Shown: positions 7,166 to 15,233, numbered from the stretch's first letter. The stretch: DNA of 18,721 bases from Actinobacillus sp. (GCA_020026075.1 JAHHQZ010000035.1:1-18721), one strand, 5' to 3'. Numbers and translations: made by a program. Notes: generated by a model from the letters alone, not told the origin.

Positions 7166-8755
7166 ATGACAGACCAACCTTTTCTTCATCAAGTAAACAA
7201 ACGTCGCACCTTTGCGATCATTTCCCACCCCGATGCGGGTAAAACGACCATCACAGAAAAAGTATTGCTCTACGGACACGCCATTCAAAAAGCAGGCTCG
7301 GTAAAAGGCAAAGGCTCGCAAGCACACGCAAAATCCGACTGGATGGAAATGGAAAAGCAACGTGGGATTTCCATCACCACCTCCGTTATGCAGTTTCCTT
7401 ATGGCGATTGCCTCATCAACTTGCTCGACACACCAGGACACGAGGACTTCTCGGAAGATACCTACCGTACGCTCACCGCGGTTGACAGTGCCTTGATGGT
7501 GATCGACAGCGCCAAAGGGGTTGAAGAACGTACCATTAAATTGATGGAAGTTACTCGCCTGCGTGATACGCCAATTCTCACCTTTATGAACAAGCTGGAT
7601 CGTGATATTCGTGATCCGTTGGAGTTGCTCGATGAAGTGGAAGATGTGTTGAAAATCCACTGTGCACCAATTACGTGGCCTATCGGTTGCGGAAAATTAT
7701 TCAAAGGGGTTTATCACCTTTACAAAGATGAAACCTATTTGTACCAAACAGGGCAAGGTCATTGCATTCAAGAGGTGCGTGTGATCAAAGGCTTAAATAA
7801 CCCTGAACTTGACGCTGTGGTAGGCGATGATTTAGCCGCTCAACTGCGTGAAGAATTGGAATTGGTACAAGGGGCAAGCAACGAATTTAACGAAGAAATG
7901 TTCTTAAAAGGTGAACTTACCCCTGTATTTTTCGGTACGGCGTTGGGGAACTTCGGTGTTGACCACTTCCTAGACGGCTTAACCGCTTGGGCGCCAGCAC
8001 CACAATCCCGTCAAGCGGATACACGCACTGTTTCACCAACGGAAGAAAAACTCACAGGTTTTGTGTTCAAAATTCAAGCGAACATGGATCCTAAACACCG
8101 TGACCGTGTGGCGTTTATGCGTTTAGTGTCAGGCAAATACGAAAAAGGAATGAAATTAAAACACGTGCGAATCGGCAAAGATGTGGTGATTTCAGATGCA
8201 CTTACCTTTATGGCAGGCGACCGTAGCCACGCTGACGAGGCCTATGCAGGCGATATTATCGGCTTGCACAATCACGGCACCATTCAAATCGGCGACACCT
8301 TCACGCAAGGGGAAATGCTCAAATTCACAGGCATTCCAAACTTCGCCCCTGAATTATTCCGCCGCATTCGTTTGCGTGATCCGCTCAAACAAAAGCAACT
8401 GCTCAAAGGCCTGGTACAGCTCTCCGAAGAAGGGGCGGTGCAAGTTTTCCGTCCATTGATGAACAACGATTTAATCGTAGGCGCGGTAGGTGTGTTGCAG
8501 TTTGATGTAGTGGTGGCTCGCTTGAAATCCGAGTACAACGTAGAGGCCATTTACGAAAACGTCAACGTTGCCACTGCTCGCTGGGTAGACTGCGCTGATG
8601 CGAAAAAATTTGAAGAATTTAAACGCAAAAACGAACAGAACTTAGCCCTTGACGGCGGCGACAACCTAACCTACATCGCCCCAACAATGGTGAACCTCAA
8701 CCTCGCCCAAGAACGCTACCCTGACGTAACTTTCTTCAAGACACGAGAACACTAA
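7166..8755 (+). CDS. prfC: Peptide chain release factor 3 (RF3)
   Basis: RF3 is a translational GTPase that removes RF1 or RF2 from the ribosome after peptide release. The 529-residue protein has the family length and begins MTDQPFLHQVNKRRTFAIIS. The G1 loop HPDAGKTT is at residues 21-28, the switch I region EKQRGISITTSVMQF follows, then G3 DTPGHEDF (about 89-96) and G4 NKLD (about 142-145). The C-terminal half keeps GVLQFDVVVARLKSEYNVEA and the end RYPDVTFFKTREH, as in E. coli RF3. The ATG at 7166 has only a weak upstream purine stretch. A possible promoter pair, TTTCAA and TAGAAT (7069-7097, spacing 17), is poor at -35. The gene stands alone, divergent from yjeM and convergent with aspA. 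Confidence 0.98.
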   Translation: MTDQPFLHQVNKRRTFAIISHPDAGKTTITEKVLLYGHAIQKAGSVKGKGSQAHAKSDWMEMEKQRGISITTSVMQFPYGDCLINLLDTPGHEDFSEDTYRTLTAVDSALMVIDSAKGVEERTIKLMEVTRLRDTPILTFMNKLDRDIRDPLELLDEVEDVLKIHCAPITWPIGCGKLFKGVYHLYKDETYLYQTGQGHCIQEVRVIKGLNNPELDAVVGDDLAAQLREELELVQGASNEFNEEMFLKGELTPVFFGTALGNFGVDHFLDGLTAWAPAPQSRQADTRTVSPTEEKLTGFVFKIQANMDPKHRDRVAFMRLVSGKYEKGMKLKHVRIGKDVVISDALTFMAGDRSHADEAYAGDIIGLHNHGTIQIGDTFTQGEMLKFTGIPNFAPELFRRIRLRDPLKQKQLLKGLVQLSEEGAVQVFRPLMNNDLIVGAVGVLQFDVVVARLKSEYNVEAIYENVNVATARWVDCADAKKFEEFKRKNEQNLALDGGDNLTYIAPTMVNLNLAQERYPDVTFFKTREH

Positions 8756-8778
8756 ATTTAAAATCGAAACCAAAAAAC

Positions 8779-8813
8779 AAGGCCGGAATTTTCGTAAAAA
8801 TTCCGGCCTTTTT
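8779..8813. terminator. Bidirectional terminator, repeat copy E
   Basis: AAGGCCGGAATTTT and AAAATTCCGGCCTT form a perfect 14-bp stem with loop CGTA. T runs follow in both directions: TTTTT on the prfC side and TTGTTTTTT on the aspA side. It uses the outer arms of the dispersed repeat but lacks the inner CAAAATTTTG palindrome. It is the only copy in the window that looks like a textbook intrinsic terminator. Confidence 0.85.
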
Positions 8814-8833
8814 ATATTGCTTGATACTGACGA

Positions 8834-10249
8834 TTATTTATCTAATTTCGCTTTGTATCTTGGGTTCATTAGGTTTTCAACAGAGAGAATGTCGTCCAAT
8901 TCTGATTCGCTCAATAAGCCCATTTCAAGTACGACTTCACGCACGGATTTGCCAGTTTTCGCACAGGTTTTACCCACAATGTCGCCGTTATGGTGACCGA
9001 TGAATGGGTTTAAGTAGGTAACGATACCAATGGAATTAAGCACGTAATTTTCACACACTTCTTTGTTGACAGTGATGCCGTCCACGCATTTATCACGTAA
9101 ATTTACGCAAGCATTCGTGAACAATTCTAAGCTTTCAAACATCGCTTGACCGATCACAGGTTCCATTACGTTTAATTGCAACTGCCCTGCTTCGGCTGCC
9201 ATTGTAACGGTTGTGTCGTTGCCGATCACTTTAAAGCACACTTGATTTACCACTTCTGGCACCACTGGATTAACTTTGGCTGGCATAATGGAGGAGCCTG
9301 CTTGTAATTCAGGTAAGTTGATTTCGTTTAAGCCAGCACGAGGGCCTGATGAAAGTAAACGTAAGTCGTTACATACTTTGGAAAGTTTAACTGCGGTACG
9401 TTTTAAGGCACTGTGCATCATTACATAAGCACCACAGTCAGAAGTGGCTTCAATTAAGTTTGGTGCTAATACGCAAGGTAGGCCTGTTACTTCTGCTAAG
9501 CATTTCACTGCCAATTCGGAGTAGCCGTCTGGCGTGTTCACCCCTGTACCAATAGCGGTTGCGCCTAAGTTTACTTCGAGTAAATATTGAGCGATATAGT
9601 TTAAGTTGCGAATTTCTTCTTCAAGCAATACGGCAAACGCTTTAAATTCTTGACCAACTGTCATAGGCACCGCGTCTTGTAATTGGGTGCGCCCCATTTT
9701 TAACACGTTAGCAAATTCTTGTGCTTTATTTTCAAAACCTGTTTGTAGGTAAGCGATTTTCTTAATCAATTCTTGCACGCCAATATACACTGCCAAGCGG
9801 AAACCTGTTGGATAGGCATCGTTAGTGGATTGGCTTGCATTAACGTGATCCATTGGGTCGATAAATTGGTAATCCCCTTTTTTATGACCGAGTATTTCAA
9901 GTGCCAAATTTGCAACCACTTCATTGGTATTCATATTCACCGAAGTACCCGCACCGCCTTGAAAAACGTCCGTTGGGAACTGATCCATACATTTGCCTGT
10001 CGCTAAAATTTCATCACAAGCTTTAATAATGGCCTCCGCCACATTTTGTGGAATCGCACCGAGTTGACCGTTCGCCATTGCCGCTGCTTTTTTCTCCATT
10101 ACCATCCCACGCACAAAAGCTGGAACGTCAGAAATACGCACGTTAGAAATGTTGAAATTCTCTTTGGCACGTAGGGTATGAATCCCCCAGTAGGCTTCCG
10201 CTGGAACTTCACGTTGTCCAAGTAAATCTTCTTCAATACGCATTGCCAT
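8834..10249 (-). CDS. aspA: Aspartate ammonia-lyase (aspartase)
   Basis: Aspartase reversibly converts L-aspartate to fumarate and ammonia, feeding fumarate to anaerobic respiration. The 471-residue protein aligns along its length with E. coli AspA (478 residues): RIEEDLLGQREVPAEAYWGIHTLRA at the N terminus, the substrate-binding blocks FQGGAGTSVNMNTNEV and QSTNDAYPTGFR, and the fumarase/aspartase signature GSSIMPAKVN at residues 318-327 holding the catalytic serine loop. The C-terminal tail is a few residues shorter than in E. coli. The ATG at 10249 has AAAGGA seven bases upstream; the second ATG at 10243 is too distant. It is divergent from groES and shares terminator E with prfC. A CRP/FNR-type site and a perfect -10 sit upstream. 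In E. coli aspA adjoins dcuA; here the Dcu gene is 4 kb away. Confidence 0.98.
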   Translation of the reverse strand: MAMRIEEDLLGQREVPAEAYWGIHTLRAKENFNISNVRISDVPAFVRGMVMEKKAAAMANGQLGAIPQNVAEAIIKACDEILATGKCMDQFPTDVFQGGAGTSVNMNTNEVVANLALEILGHKKGDYQFIDPMDHVNASQSTNDAYPTGFRLAVYIGVQELIKKIAYLQTGFENKAQEFANVLKMGRTQLQDAVPMTVGQEFKAFAVLLEEEIRNLNYIAQYLLEVNLGATAIGTGVNTPDGYSELAVKCLAEVTGLPCVLAPNLIEATSDCGAYVMMHSALKRTAVKLSKVCNDLRLLSSGPRAGLNEINLPELQAGSSIMPAKVNPVVPEVVNQVCFKVIGNDTTVTMAAEAGQLQLNVMEPVIGQAMFESLELFTNACVNLRDKCVDGITVNKEVCENYVLNSIGIVTYLNPFIGHHNGDIVGKTCAKTGKSVREVVLEMGLLSESELDDILSVENLMNPRYKAKLDK

Positions 10250-10332
10250 AAATTTTTCCTTTGTTGTTAAGGTTAAGTAAAACGTAAGCCTTGTGGCTAC
10301 ACTCGCTGGGAAAACTCCCGAAAAGCGACGCT

Positions 10333-10375
10333 ATTATAAAGAACGATTTCACGAAAAAATGTGATCAAGATCACA
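10333..10375 (-). promoter_or_regulatory. aspA promoter with CRP/FNR-type operator
   Basis: TGTGATCAAGATCACA at 10360-10375 matches all ten defined positions of the CRP consensus, and its core GTGATcaagATCAC differs from the FNR consensus TTGATnnnnATCAA only at the two outermost bases. On the minus strand a perfect TATAAT (10333-10338) puts the start near 10326, so the palindrome is centred at -41.5, the class II activation position for both proteins. The leader would be about 77 nt. Confidence 0.8.
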
Positions 10376-10486
10376 ATATTTACATCATCTTTCAAGGTTT
10401 AATTTAATCATTTCAATTAGTTTTTTTAATGCGAAAACACCTCGTCAACCGCCCATTATTTAGGCTAAAAATCTCCACTCCCCCCC

Positions 10487-10515
10487 CTTGAAAAACCTGT
10501 GCTACTCCCCCAAAT
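10487..10515 (+). promoter_or_regulatory. Sigma-32-type heat-shock promoter of groESL
   Basis: CTTGAAA at 10487-10493, preceded by a C run, is followed after 14 bases by CCCCAAAT at 10508-10515. This matches the sigma-32 (RpoH) consensus CTTGAAA and CCCCATnT with one mismatch and usual spacing, and resembles the E. coli groE promoter. The start would fall near 10522, giving a leader of about 38 nt. No CIRCE element is present. The rest of the 310-base aspA-groES gap shows nothing else apart from the aspA promoter. Confidence 0.8.
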
Positions 10516-10559
10516 AGTCCGCCGTTATTTTTCATCCTACAACGTAAAAGGAACTAACT

Positions 10560-10853
10560 ATGAAAATTCGTCCATTACACGATCGTGTGATTATCAAACG
10601 TGAAGAAATTGAAATGAAATCGGCTGGCGGCATTGTGCTAACTGGCAAAGCAACCGAAAAATCCTCCCGTGCTACCGTGCTTGCAGTAGGCACTGGTCGC
10701 ATTTTAGAAGATGGTAGCGTTCGTCCTATCGATGTAAAAGTGGGTGATACCATTATTTTCAATGAAGGCTATGGTGCCAAAGTAGAAAAAATTGATGGCG
10801 AAGAAGTAATCATCATCGCCGAACACGATATTCTCGCCGTAGTTGAAGCATAA
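10560..10853 (+). CDS. groES: Co-chaperonin GroES
   Basis: GroES forms the seven-membered lid of the GroEL folding chamber in the cytoplasm. At 97 residues it has the standard length. MKIRPLHDRVIIKREE opens the beta-barrel; the mobile loop at about residues 17-32 contains GGIVLTG, the hydrophobic contact to GroEL; the roof region FNEGYGAKVEKIDGEEVIII and the end EHDILAVVEA are as in the family. The ATG at 10560 has AAAAGGA eight bases upstream. It is first in the groES-groEL operon, 52 bases ahead of groEL. Confidence 0.98.
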   Translation: MKIRPLHDRVIIKREEIEMKSAGGIVLTGKATEKSSRATVLAVGTGRILEDGSVRPIDVKVGDTIIFNEGYGAKVEKIDGEEVIIIAEHDILAVVEA

Positions 10854-10854
10854 G

Positions 10855-10882
10855 CTACGCCGTAATATTTAAAAAAATTTTG
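10855..10882. repeat. Partial repeat between groES and groEL
   Basis: CTACGCCGTAATATTT followed by AAATTTTG resembles the left arm and inner part of copy D, with one base changed in the arm and the right arm missing. It fills most of the 52-base gap between the two chaperonin genes and ends before the groEL ribosome-binding site. Confidence 0.5.
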
Positions 10883-10908
10883 AACAATTTGAACAAAAGG
10901 AATAAATG

Positions 10909-12552
10909 ATGACAGCAAAAGACGTAAAATTCGGTAATGATGCTCGCAGCAAAATGCTTGCAGGGGTGAATGTTTTAGCAGACGCAGTAAAAGTCACCTT
11001 AGGTCCGAAAGGTCGCAATGTGGTTTTAGATAAAGCCTACGGCGCACCAACCATCACCAAAGACGGCGTATCCGTTGCCCGTGAAATTGAATTAGAAGAT
11101 AAATTTGAAAATATGGGCGCACAAATGGTGAAAGAAGTGGCAAGCAAAGCTAACGACGCAGCAGGTGACGGTACCACAACTGCAACCGTGCTTGCACAAG
11201 CCATTGTCAACGAAGGCTTAAAAGCTGTTGCCGCAGGTATGAACCCAATGGATTTAAAACGTGGTATCGACAAAGCGGTTAGTGCGGTGGTTGTACAATT
11301 AAAAGCGGATTCCAAACCGTGCGAAACCAGCAAAGAAATCGAACAAGTGGGTACCATTTCCGCTAACGCTGATGAAGTTGTTGGTAAAATCATCGCCCAA
11401 GCAATGGAACGTGTGGGTAAAGAAGGTGTGATCACCGTTGAAGATGGCACTGGCTTAGAAGACGAACTTGATGTAGTTGAAGGTATGCAATTTGATCGTG
11501 GTTACCTTTCCCCTTACTTCATCAACAAACCAGAAAACGGCACCGTTGAATTTGAAAATCCGTTCATTTTGTTAGCAGACAGCAAAATCACCAACATTCG
11601 TGATTTACTCCCTGTGCTTGAAGGTGTTGCCAAAGCAGGCAAACCGCTTTTAATCATTGCAGAAGATGTGGAAGGTGAAGCCCTTGCAACTCTCGTGGTA
11701 AATACAATGCGTGGTATCGTGAAAGTTGCTGCGGTGAAAGCACCTGGTTTTGGTGATCGCCGCAAAGCGATGTTGCAAGATATTGCAATTTTGACCAACG
11801 GCACCGTGATTTCCCAAGAAATTGGAATGGAACTCGAAAAAGCGACATTAGAAGATCTTGGTCAAGCGAAACGTGTAGTAATCACCAAAGACGACACAAC
11901 CATCATTGATGGCGTAGGCGAAGAAGACAAAATCAAAGCACGCATTGCACAAATTCGTAAACAAATGGAAGACACCTCTTCTGAATACGATAAAGAAAAA
12001 ATGCAAGAACGTGTGGCAAAACTCGCTGGCGGCGTTGCGGTAATCAAAGTCGGCGCTGCAACCGAAGTTGAAATGAAAGAGAAAAAAGACCGTGTGGAAG
12101 ATGCCCTTCACGCCACACGTGCGGCGGTTGAAGAAGGTATCGTTGCAGGCGGCGGCGTTGCGTTAATTCACGCCGCAAGCAAAGTAGCGGACAGCATCAA
12201 AGGCGACAACGAAGACCAAAATGTAGGGATTAAACTTGCCTTGCGTGCAATGCAAGCTCCACTTCGCCAAATCGTAGCTAACGCTGGTGCGGAAGCCTCT
12301 GTTGTGGCCAATGCCGTAGCACAAGGCCCAGCAAATTACGGCTACAACGCTGCAACTGACGCTTACGGCGATATGATCGAAATGGGTATTTTGGATCCAA
12401 CTAAAGTTACTCGCAGTGCATTGCAATTCGCTGCGTCAATTGCTGGTTTAATGATCACCACAGAATGTATGGTCACTGAACTTCCAAAAGCCGACACCCC
12501 TGATATGAGCGCAGGAATGGGCGGTATGGGAGGAATGGGTGGAATGATGTAA
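10909..12552 (+). CDS. groEL: Chaperonin GroEL
   Basis: GroEL is the 14-subunit ATP-driven folding chamber that works with GroES. It has 547 residues from the second of two adjacent ATGs (10906 and 10909); I chose the second because it aligns MTAKDVKFGN with the family start, and AAAAGG fits either. The ATP site includes TLGPKGRNVVLD and GDGTTTATVL (near residues 86-95). The apical domain block RGYLSPYFINKPE and the signature AAVEEGIVAGGG are intact. The C terminus carries the flexible GMGGMGGMGGMM tail, characteristic of proteobacterial GroEL. A strong terminator follows 20 bases after the stop. Confidence 0.98.
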   Translation: MTAKDVKFGNDARSKMLAGVNVLADAVKVTLGPKGRNVVLDKAYGAPTITKDGVSVAREIELEDKFENMGAQMVKEVASKANDAAGDGTTTATVLAQAIVNEGLKAVAAGMNPMDLKRGIDKAVSAVVVQLKADSKPCETSKEIEQVGTISANADEVVGKIIAQAMERVGKEGVITVEDGTGLEDELDVVEGMQFDRGYLSPYFINKPENGTVEFENPFILLADSKITNIRDLLPVLEGVAKAGKPLLIIAEDVEGEALATLVVNTMRGIVKVAAVKAPGFGDRRKAMLQDIAILTNGTVISQEIGMELEKATLEDLGQAKRVVITKDDTTIIDGVGEEDKIKARIAQIRKQMEDTSSEYDKEKMQERVAKLAGGVAVIKVGAATEVEMKEKKDRVEDALHATRAAVEEGIVAGGGVALIHAASKVADSIKGDNEDQNVGIKLALRAMQAPLRQIVANAGAEASVVANAVAQGPANYGYNAATDAYGDMIEMGILDPTKVTRSALQFAASIAGLMITTECMVTELPKADTPDMSAGMGGMGGMGGMM

Positions 12553-12571
12553 TTTCCCCTTTCCTTAAATT

Positions 12572-12607
12572 AAAAAAAGATTGAGTTTCGGCTCAATCTT
12601 TTTTTTT
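12572..12607 (+). terminator. Intrinsic terminator of groESL
   Basis: AAAAAAAGATTGAG and CTCAATCTTTTTTT form a long perfect stem with loop TTTCGG, and the T run continues to 12607. The matching A run gives it some capacity in the reverse direction as well. Confidence 0.9.
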
Positions 12608-12636
12608 GCAAAATTTTTGAAAATATTCCGACCTAG
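12608..12636. repeat. Right half of the intergenic repeat after groEL
   Basis: GCAAAATTTTTGAAAATA followed by TTCCGACCTAG corresponds to the inner part and right arm of copy C. The left arm is absent; the groESL terminator stands in its place, abutting directly. Confidence 0.65.
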
Positions 12637-12712
12637 CTTAAAAACTGTTCGCCCTTTGTGGTACACTTCGCACGCTTATTTTTTCCACTCACTAAGCTGT
12701 AAGGAGTTTCTT

Positions 12713-14248
12713 ATGCTCGCCGTACAAGAGGATATTTTAGCCGTTGTAACGTCCAATGCCTTAACCTGTCAACAAAAAACTGCTCAACTTGCCAACATTG
12801 CCGAACGCTTGTTTGACCCACGTCAACTGCTCGGTTACACCGATGAAGAATGGCATTACATTGAAAACCAAATGATCTGCGATCTCAACGAAGGTTACGC
12901 CATTTATCGCCCACGCTACATTCTGCCAGATTACCAAGTGTACCTTGAAAAAGGCTGCGAATTTTTAGAATTACCTGTGCCGAAAACCCTTGATGATGTG
13001 CTAGATGGCTTGCTTATTATTTACGCGCACGTGCCATCCATCACCACTTTTCCTGTGTACATTGGACGTTTAGATTTGCTGTTGGATCCTTTCCTTACTG
13101 ACGATGCCACAGATTATCCAAAAATTAAGCGATTCTTAAATCACATTGACAAAACCATTCCTGACGCTTTCTGCCACGCCAACATTGGCCCTACTGACAC
13201 TCACGCTGGACGTTTGATTTTGCAAGCGGTGATCGAATTAGAAAACCCAACCCCAAATATGACCATTCGCTACGACAAAGCTCAAACCTCCAAAGACTTT
13301 GCCGAACTCGCCACCAAAGCCTGCTTGCTCGTTTCCAAGCCGTCTTTTGCCAACGATCCTTACTATAAATCCGAGCTGGGACAATACGGTATCGCCAGTT
13401 GCTACAACGCATTACCAGAGGCAGGCGGTGCATACACGCTCACACGTTTGCGTTTAGGCACCATCGCACGTGCTTGTCAATCTGTCGATGAAATGGTTGA
13501 ACAGTTATTACCGAAAGTCACCAAACTCGCGCTTTCCACAATGGATAAACGTCACCGCTTTTTAGTGGAAAAAAGCAACTTTTTCGCCACCGATTTTCTC
13601 GTCAAAGAAGGTTTTATTTCAGCGGATAATTTCACCAGTATGCTCGCCATCGTAGGCTTAGCGGACGCAGTGAACCATTTCTTAGCCCACGAAAACCTCA
13701 ATGAAACCTTTGGGCAAAGCGAACGTGGGGAAATTATCGCTACGGCGATTATGGATAAATTACAGGCCATTACGGATGCTCACGCTGGAATTTATGTCGA
13801 GCGTACCAACGGACGTTATTTACTCCACGCCCAAGTGGGGGCGAGCCTGCACGATGAGGATCGTGCCAATAATCCTGCCCACCGCATTCGTGTGGGGCAA
13901 GAGCCAACGTTGCTCAAACATTTAAAACAATCTGCACCGTACCACAAATATTTTCCTTCTGGCACAGGGGATTTATTCGCCTTTGACCAAACCGCCGTAG
14001 ACCACCCTGATGCGGTACTGGATATTATCGATGGCGCTTTCGCCTTGAACTACCGCTACATCACCACCTACTTGAAAAACACCGATTTAATCCGTGTGAA
14101 AGGCTATTTAGTGAAAAAAAGCGAAGTAGAAAAATTCCGTCAAGGGCAAGCCGTATTGCAAGATACCACGTGGTTCGGCTCAGGCACGGACGATTGCGCC
14201 CAAGTGTTTGACCGTCAACTGCGTGATGAAAATGACCGCACCGCTTGA
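12713..14248 (+). CDS. yjjI: Glycyl-radical enzyme YjjI
   Basis: A 511-residue protein of the YjjI family (DUF3029), regarded as a glycyl-radical enzyme of unknown substrate. The N-terminal third carries YRPRYILPDYQVYLEKG and IIYAHVPSITTFPVYIGRLD, family-specific. Two features fit radical chemistry: Cys230 in GIASCYNALPEAGG, in the place of the active-site thiyl cysteine, and Gly464 in IRVKGYLV, matching the RVxGY glycyl-radical motif of pyruvate formate-lyase near the C terminus. The start is the ATG at 12713 with AAGGAG six bases upstream; an in-frame TTG at 12581 lies inside the groESL terminator and is rejected. The stop overlaps the start of yjjW, its activase, so the two are translationally linked. 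In E. coli the pair lies beside the deo operon; no nucleoside genes are seen here. Activity should be confined to anoxic conditions. Confidence 0.93.
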   Translation: MLAVQEDILAVVTSNALTCQQKTAQLANIAERLFDPRQLLGYTDEEWHYIENQMICDLNEGYAIYRPRYILPDYQVYLEKGCEFLELPVPKTLDDVLDGLLIIYAHVPSITTFPVYIGRLDLLLDPFLTDDATDYPKIKRFLNHIDKTIPDAFCHANIGPTDTHAGRLILQAVIELENPTPNMTIRYDKAQTSKDFAELATKACLLVSKPSFANDPYYKSELGQYGIASCYNALPEAGGAYTLTRLRLGTIARACQSVDEMVEQLLPKVTKLALSTMDKRHRFLVEKSNFFATDFLVKEGFISADNFTSMLAIVGLADAVNHFLAHENLNETFGQSERGEIIATAIMDKLQAITDAHAGIYVERTNGRYLLHAQVGASLHDEDRANNPAHRIRVGQEPTLLKHLKQSAPYHKYFPSGTGDLFAFDQTAVDHPDAVLDIIDGAFALNYRYITTYLKNTDLIRVKGYLVKKSEVEKFRQGQAVLQDTTWFGSGTDDCAQVFDRQLRDENDRTA

Positions 14249-15008
14249 TCGCCTTTCCTTGCCCGTTCACCGCATTATTCCTTTTTCTAATGTGGAAGGA
14301 ACGGGCAATCGCACCAGCATTTTCTTGCAAGGTTGCCAGCTTAACTGCCTTTATTGCCACAACCCAGAAACCATCGCTCGCCATAGCACGCAAGCGACCC
14401 TAATGTCGCTTACCACGCTATTAAAAGAAGTGAAAAACGCAATGCCCTTTATTCGTGGGGTAACCGTGTCAGGGGGCGAGCCAACCTTGCATTACCAAAA
14501 CCTCATTCCCTTTTTTCACGCCGTGCATTCGCTGGGGCTTAGCTGTTATTTAGACAGCAATGGCTTTTTTAATGCCGACCAAATAAAACCGCTCATTGAC
14601 TGCACGGATAAATTTTTGTGGGATTTGAAAGGCGCAGGTGATGGCTTATCCGCCCTTTGTTTTGATCGCCGCAATCGGCAAGGCAGGCTAACGGCACCGC
14701 TGGAATTTTCCACAAAATTTTATCAAAACCGCAATTTAGCAAACCTCGAAATGCTGTTAGCCTTGCACAAAATCGAAGAAATTCGCCTTGTGGTGTTAAA
14801 CGGCTTTTTTGACGCCAAAGCATTGCTATCCTATGTCAGCCGCCTACCCAACGCCACTGCCGTAACCCTAAAACTCATCGCAATGCACGCCAAAGGCACA
14901 CGCTCGCCCCAAAGCTTAACGCCCCTTGTGCCAACAACAGCCGAAATGCAAGCTCTCACCCAACACGCACGCCATAGCGGCTTTCAAAAAATTATCGTGA
15001 TCGACTAA
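14232..15008 (+). CDS. yjjW: YjjI-activating radical-SAM enzyme YjjW, compact form
   Basis: Radical-SAM glycyl-radical activase expected to install the radical on YjjI. The 258-residue protein has the CxxxCxxC cluster motif at C35, C39 and C42 (GCQLNCLYCHNPET), the activase motif GNRTSIFLQG just before it, SAM-contact block TVSGGEPTLHY (about residues 79-89) and DSNGFF. After CHNPET the chain goes straight to the helix MSLTTLLKEVKNAM, without the two-cluster ferredoxin insert (many CxxCxxC residues) that I recall in E. coli YjjW (about 287 residues). The start is uncertain: ATG at 14232 fits a family-like MT start, another ATG lies at 14226; either overlaps yjjI by about 17-23 bases. No strong ribosome-binding site is seen, suggesting coupling to yjjI translation. 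Confidence 0.92.
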   Translation: MTAPLDRLSLPVHRIIPFSNVEGTGNRTSIFLQGCQLNCLYCHNPETIARHSTQATLMSLTTLLKEVKNAMPFIRGVTVSGGEPTLHYQNLIPFFHAVHSLGLSCYLDSNGFFNADQIKPLIDCTDKFLWDLKGAGDGLSALCFDRRNRQGRLTAPLEFSTKFYQNRNLANLEMLLALHKIEEIRLVVLNGFFDAKALLSYVSRLPNATAVTLKLIAMHAKGTRSPQSLTPLVPTTAEMQALTQHARHSGFQKIIVID

Positions 15009-15078
15009 AATTTTCCTAAAAATTCCGACCTGAATTTTGGCATGTTTGAGGAATTCGGCTAGGCTGGAATTTTCACAG
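15007..15078. repeat. Inside-out halves of the intergenic repeat after yjjW
   Basis: A right arm (AAAATTCCGACCT ending at 15031) comes first and a left arm (TAGGCTGGAATTTT from 15060) second, the reverse of the usual order. The two still form an inverted repeat of 13 pairs with two weak positions, separated by about 29 bases, starting at the yjjW stop codon. It may end the yjjIW transcript. No T tract follows. Confidence 0.55.
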
Positions 15079-15133
15079 AAAAAATGAATATTAGACAAAA
15101 CAGTACCTAACATTTTATTTTTATACATTTTTT

Positions 15134-15142
15134 TGCTAGAAT
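15134..15142 (+). promoter_or_regulatory. Extended -10 upstream of betT
   Basis: TGCTAGAAT forms an extended -10 (TGn plus TAGAAT). The -35 region is A/T-rich without a good match. A start near 15149 would give a leader of about 85 nt that includes the hairpin at 15188-15210. Confidence 0.45.
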
Positions 15143-15187
15143 ATGCGACTTTGATGCTCCTATCACAACATTTTCCATTTCATCTTT

Positions 15188-15210
15188 GGGCGGACTTCCG
15201 CCTGTTTTTT
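15188..15210 (+). terminator. Terminator-like hairpin in the betT leader
   Basis: GGGCGG, loop ACTT, CCGCCT, then TG and six T (15205-15210). Stem and T tract have the form of an intrinsic terminator. Only 23 bases separate the last T from the betT start codon, so any promoter for betT must lie upstream of it. It may end residual yjjIW transcription, attenuate betT, or both. Confidence 0.65.
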
Positions 15211-15233
15211 GTTTAATTTAATCGGAGGATACT

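Noticed and set aside
10380..10559. A CIRCE/HrcA operator before groES.
   Set aside because: No TTAGCACTC inverted repeat is present; the sigma-32-type promoter explains heat-shock control.
11037..11450. Long open frame antisense to groEL (137 codons), and similar antisense frames in dcuB and near 422-721.
   Set aside because: They lie opposite strongly conserved genes, have low-complexity translations and no ribosome-binding sites; they are by-products of codon bias.
12581..12712. An in-frame TTG at 12581 would extend YjjI by 44 residues.
   Set aside because: The extension runs through the groESL terminator and a repeat half. The ATG at 12713 has a strong AAGGAG and matches the family start.
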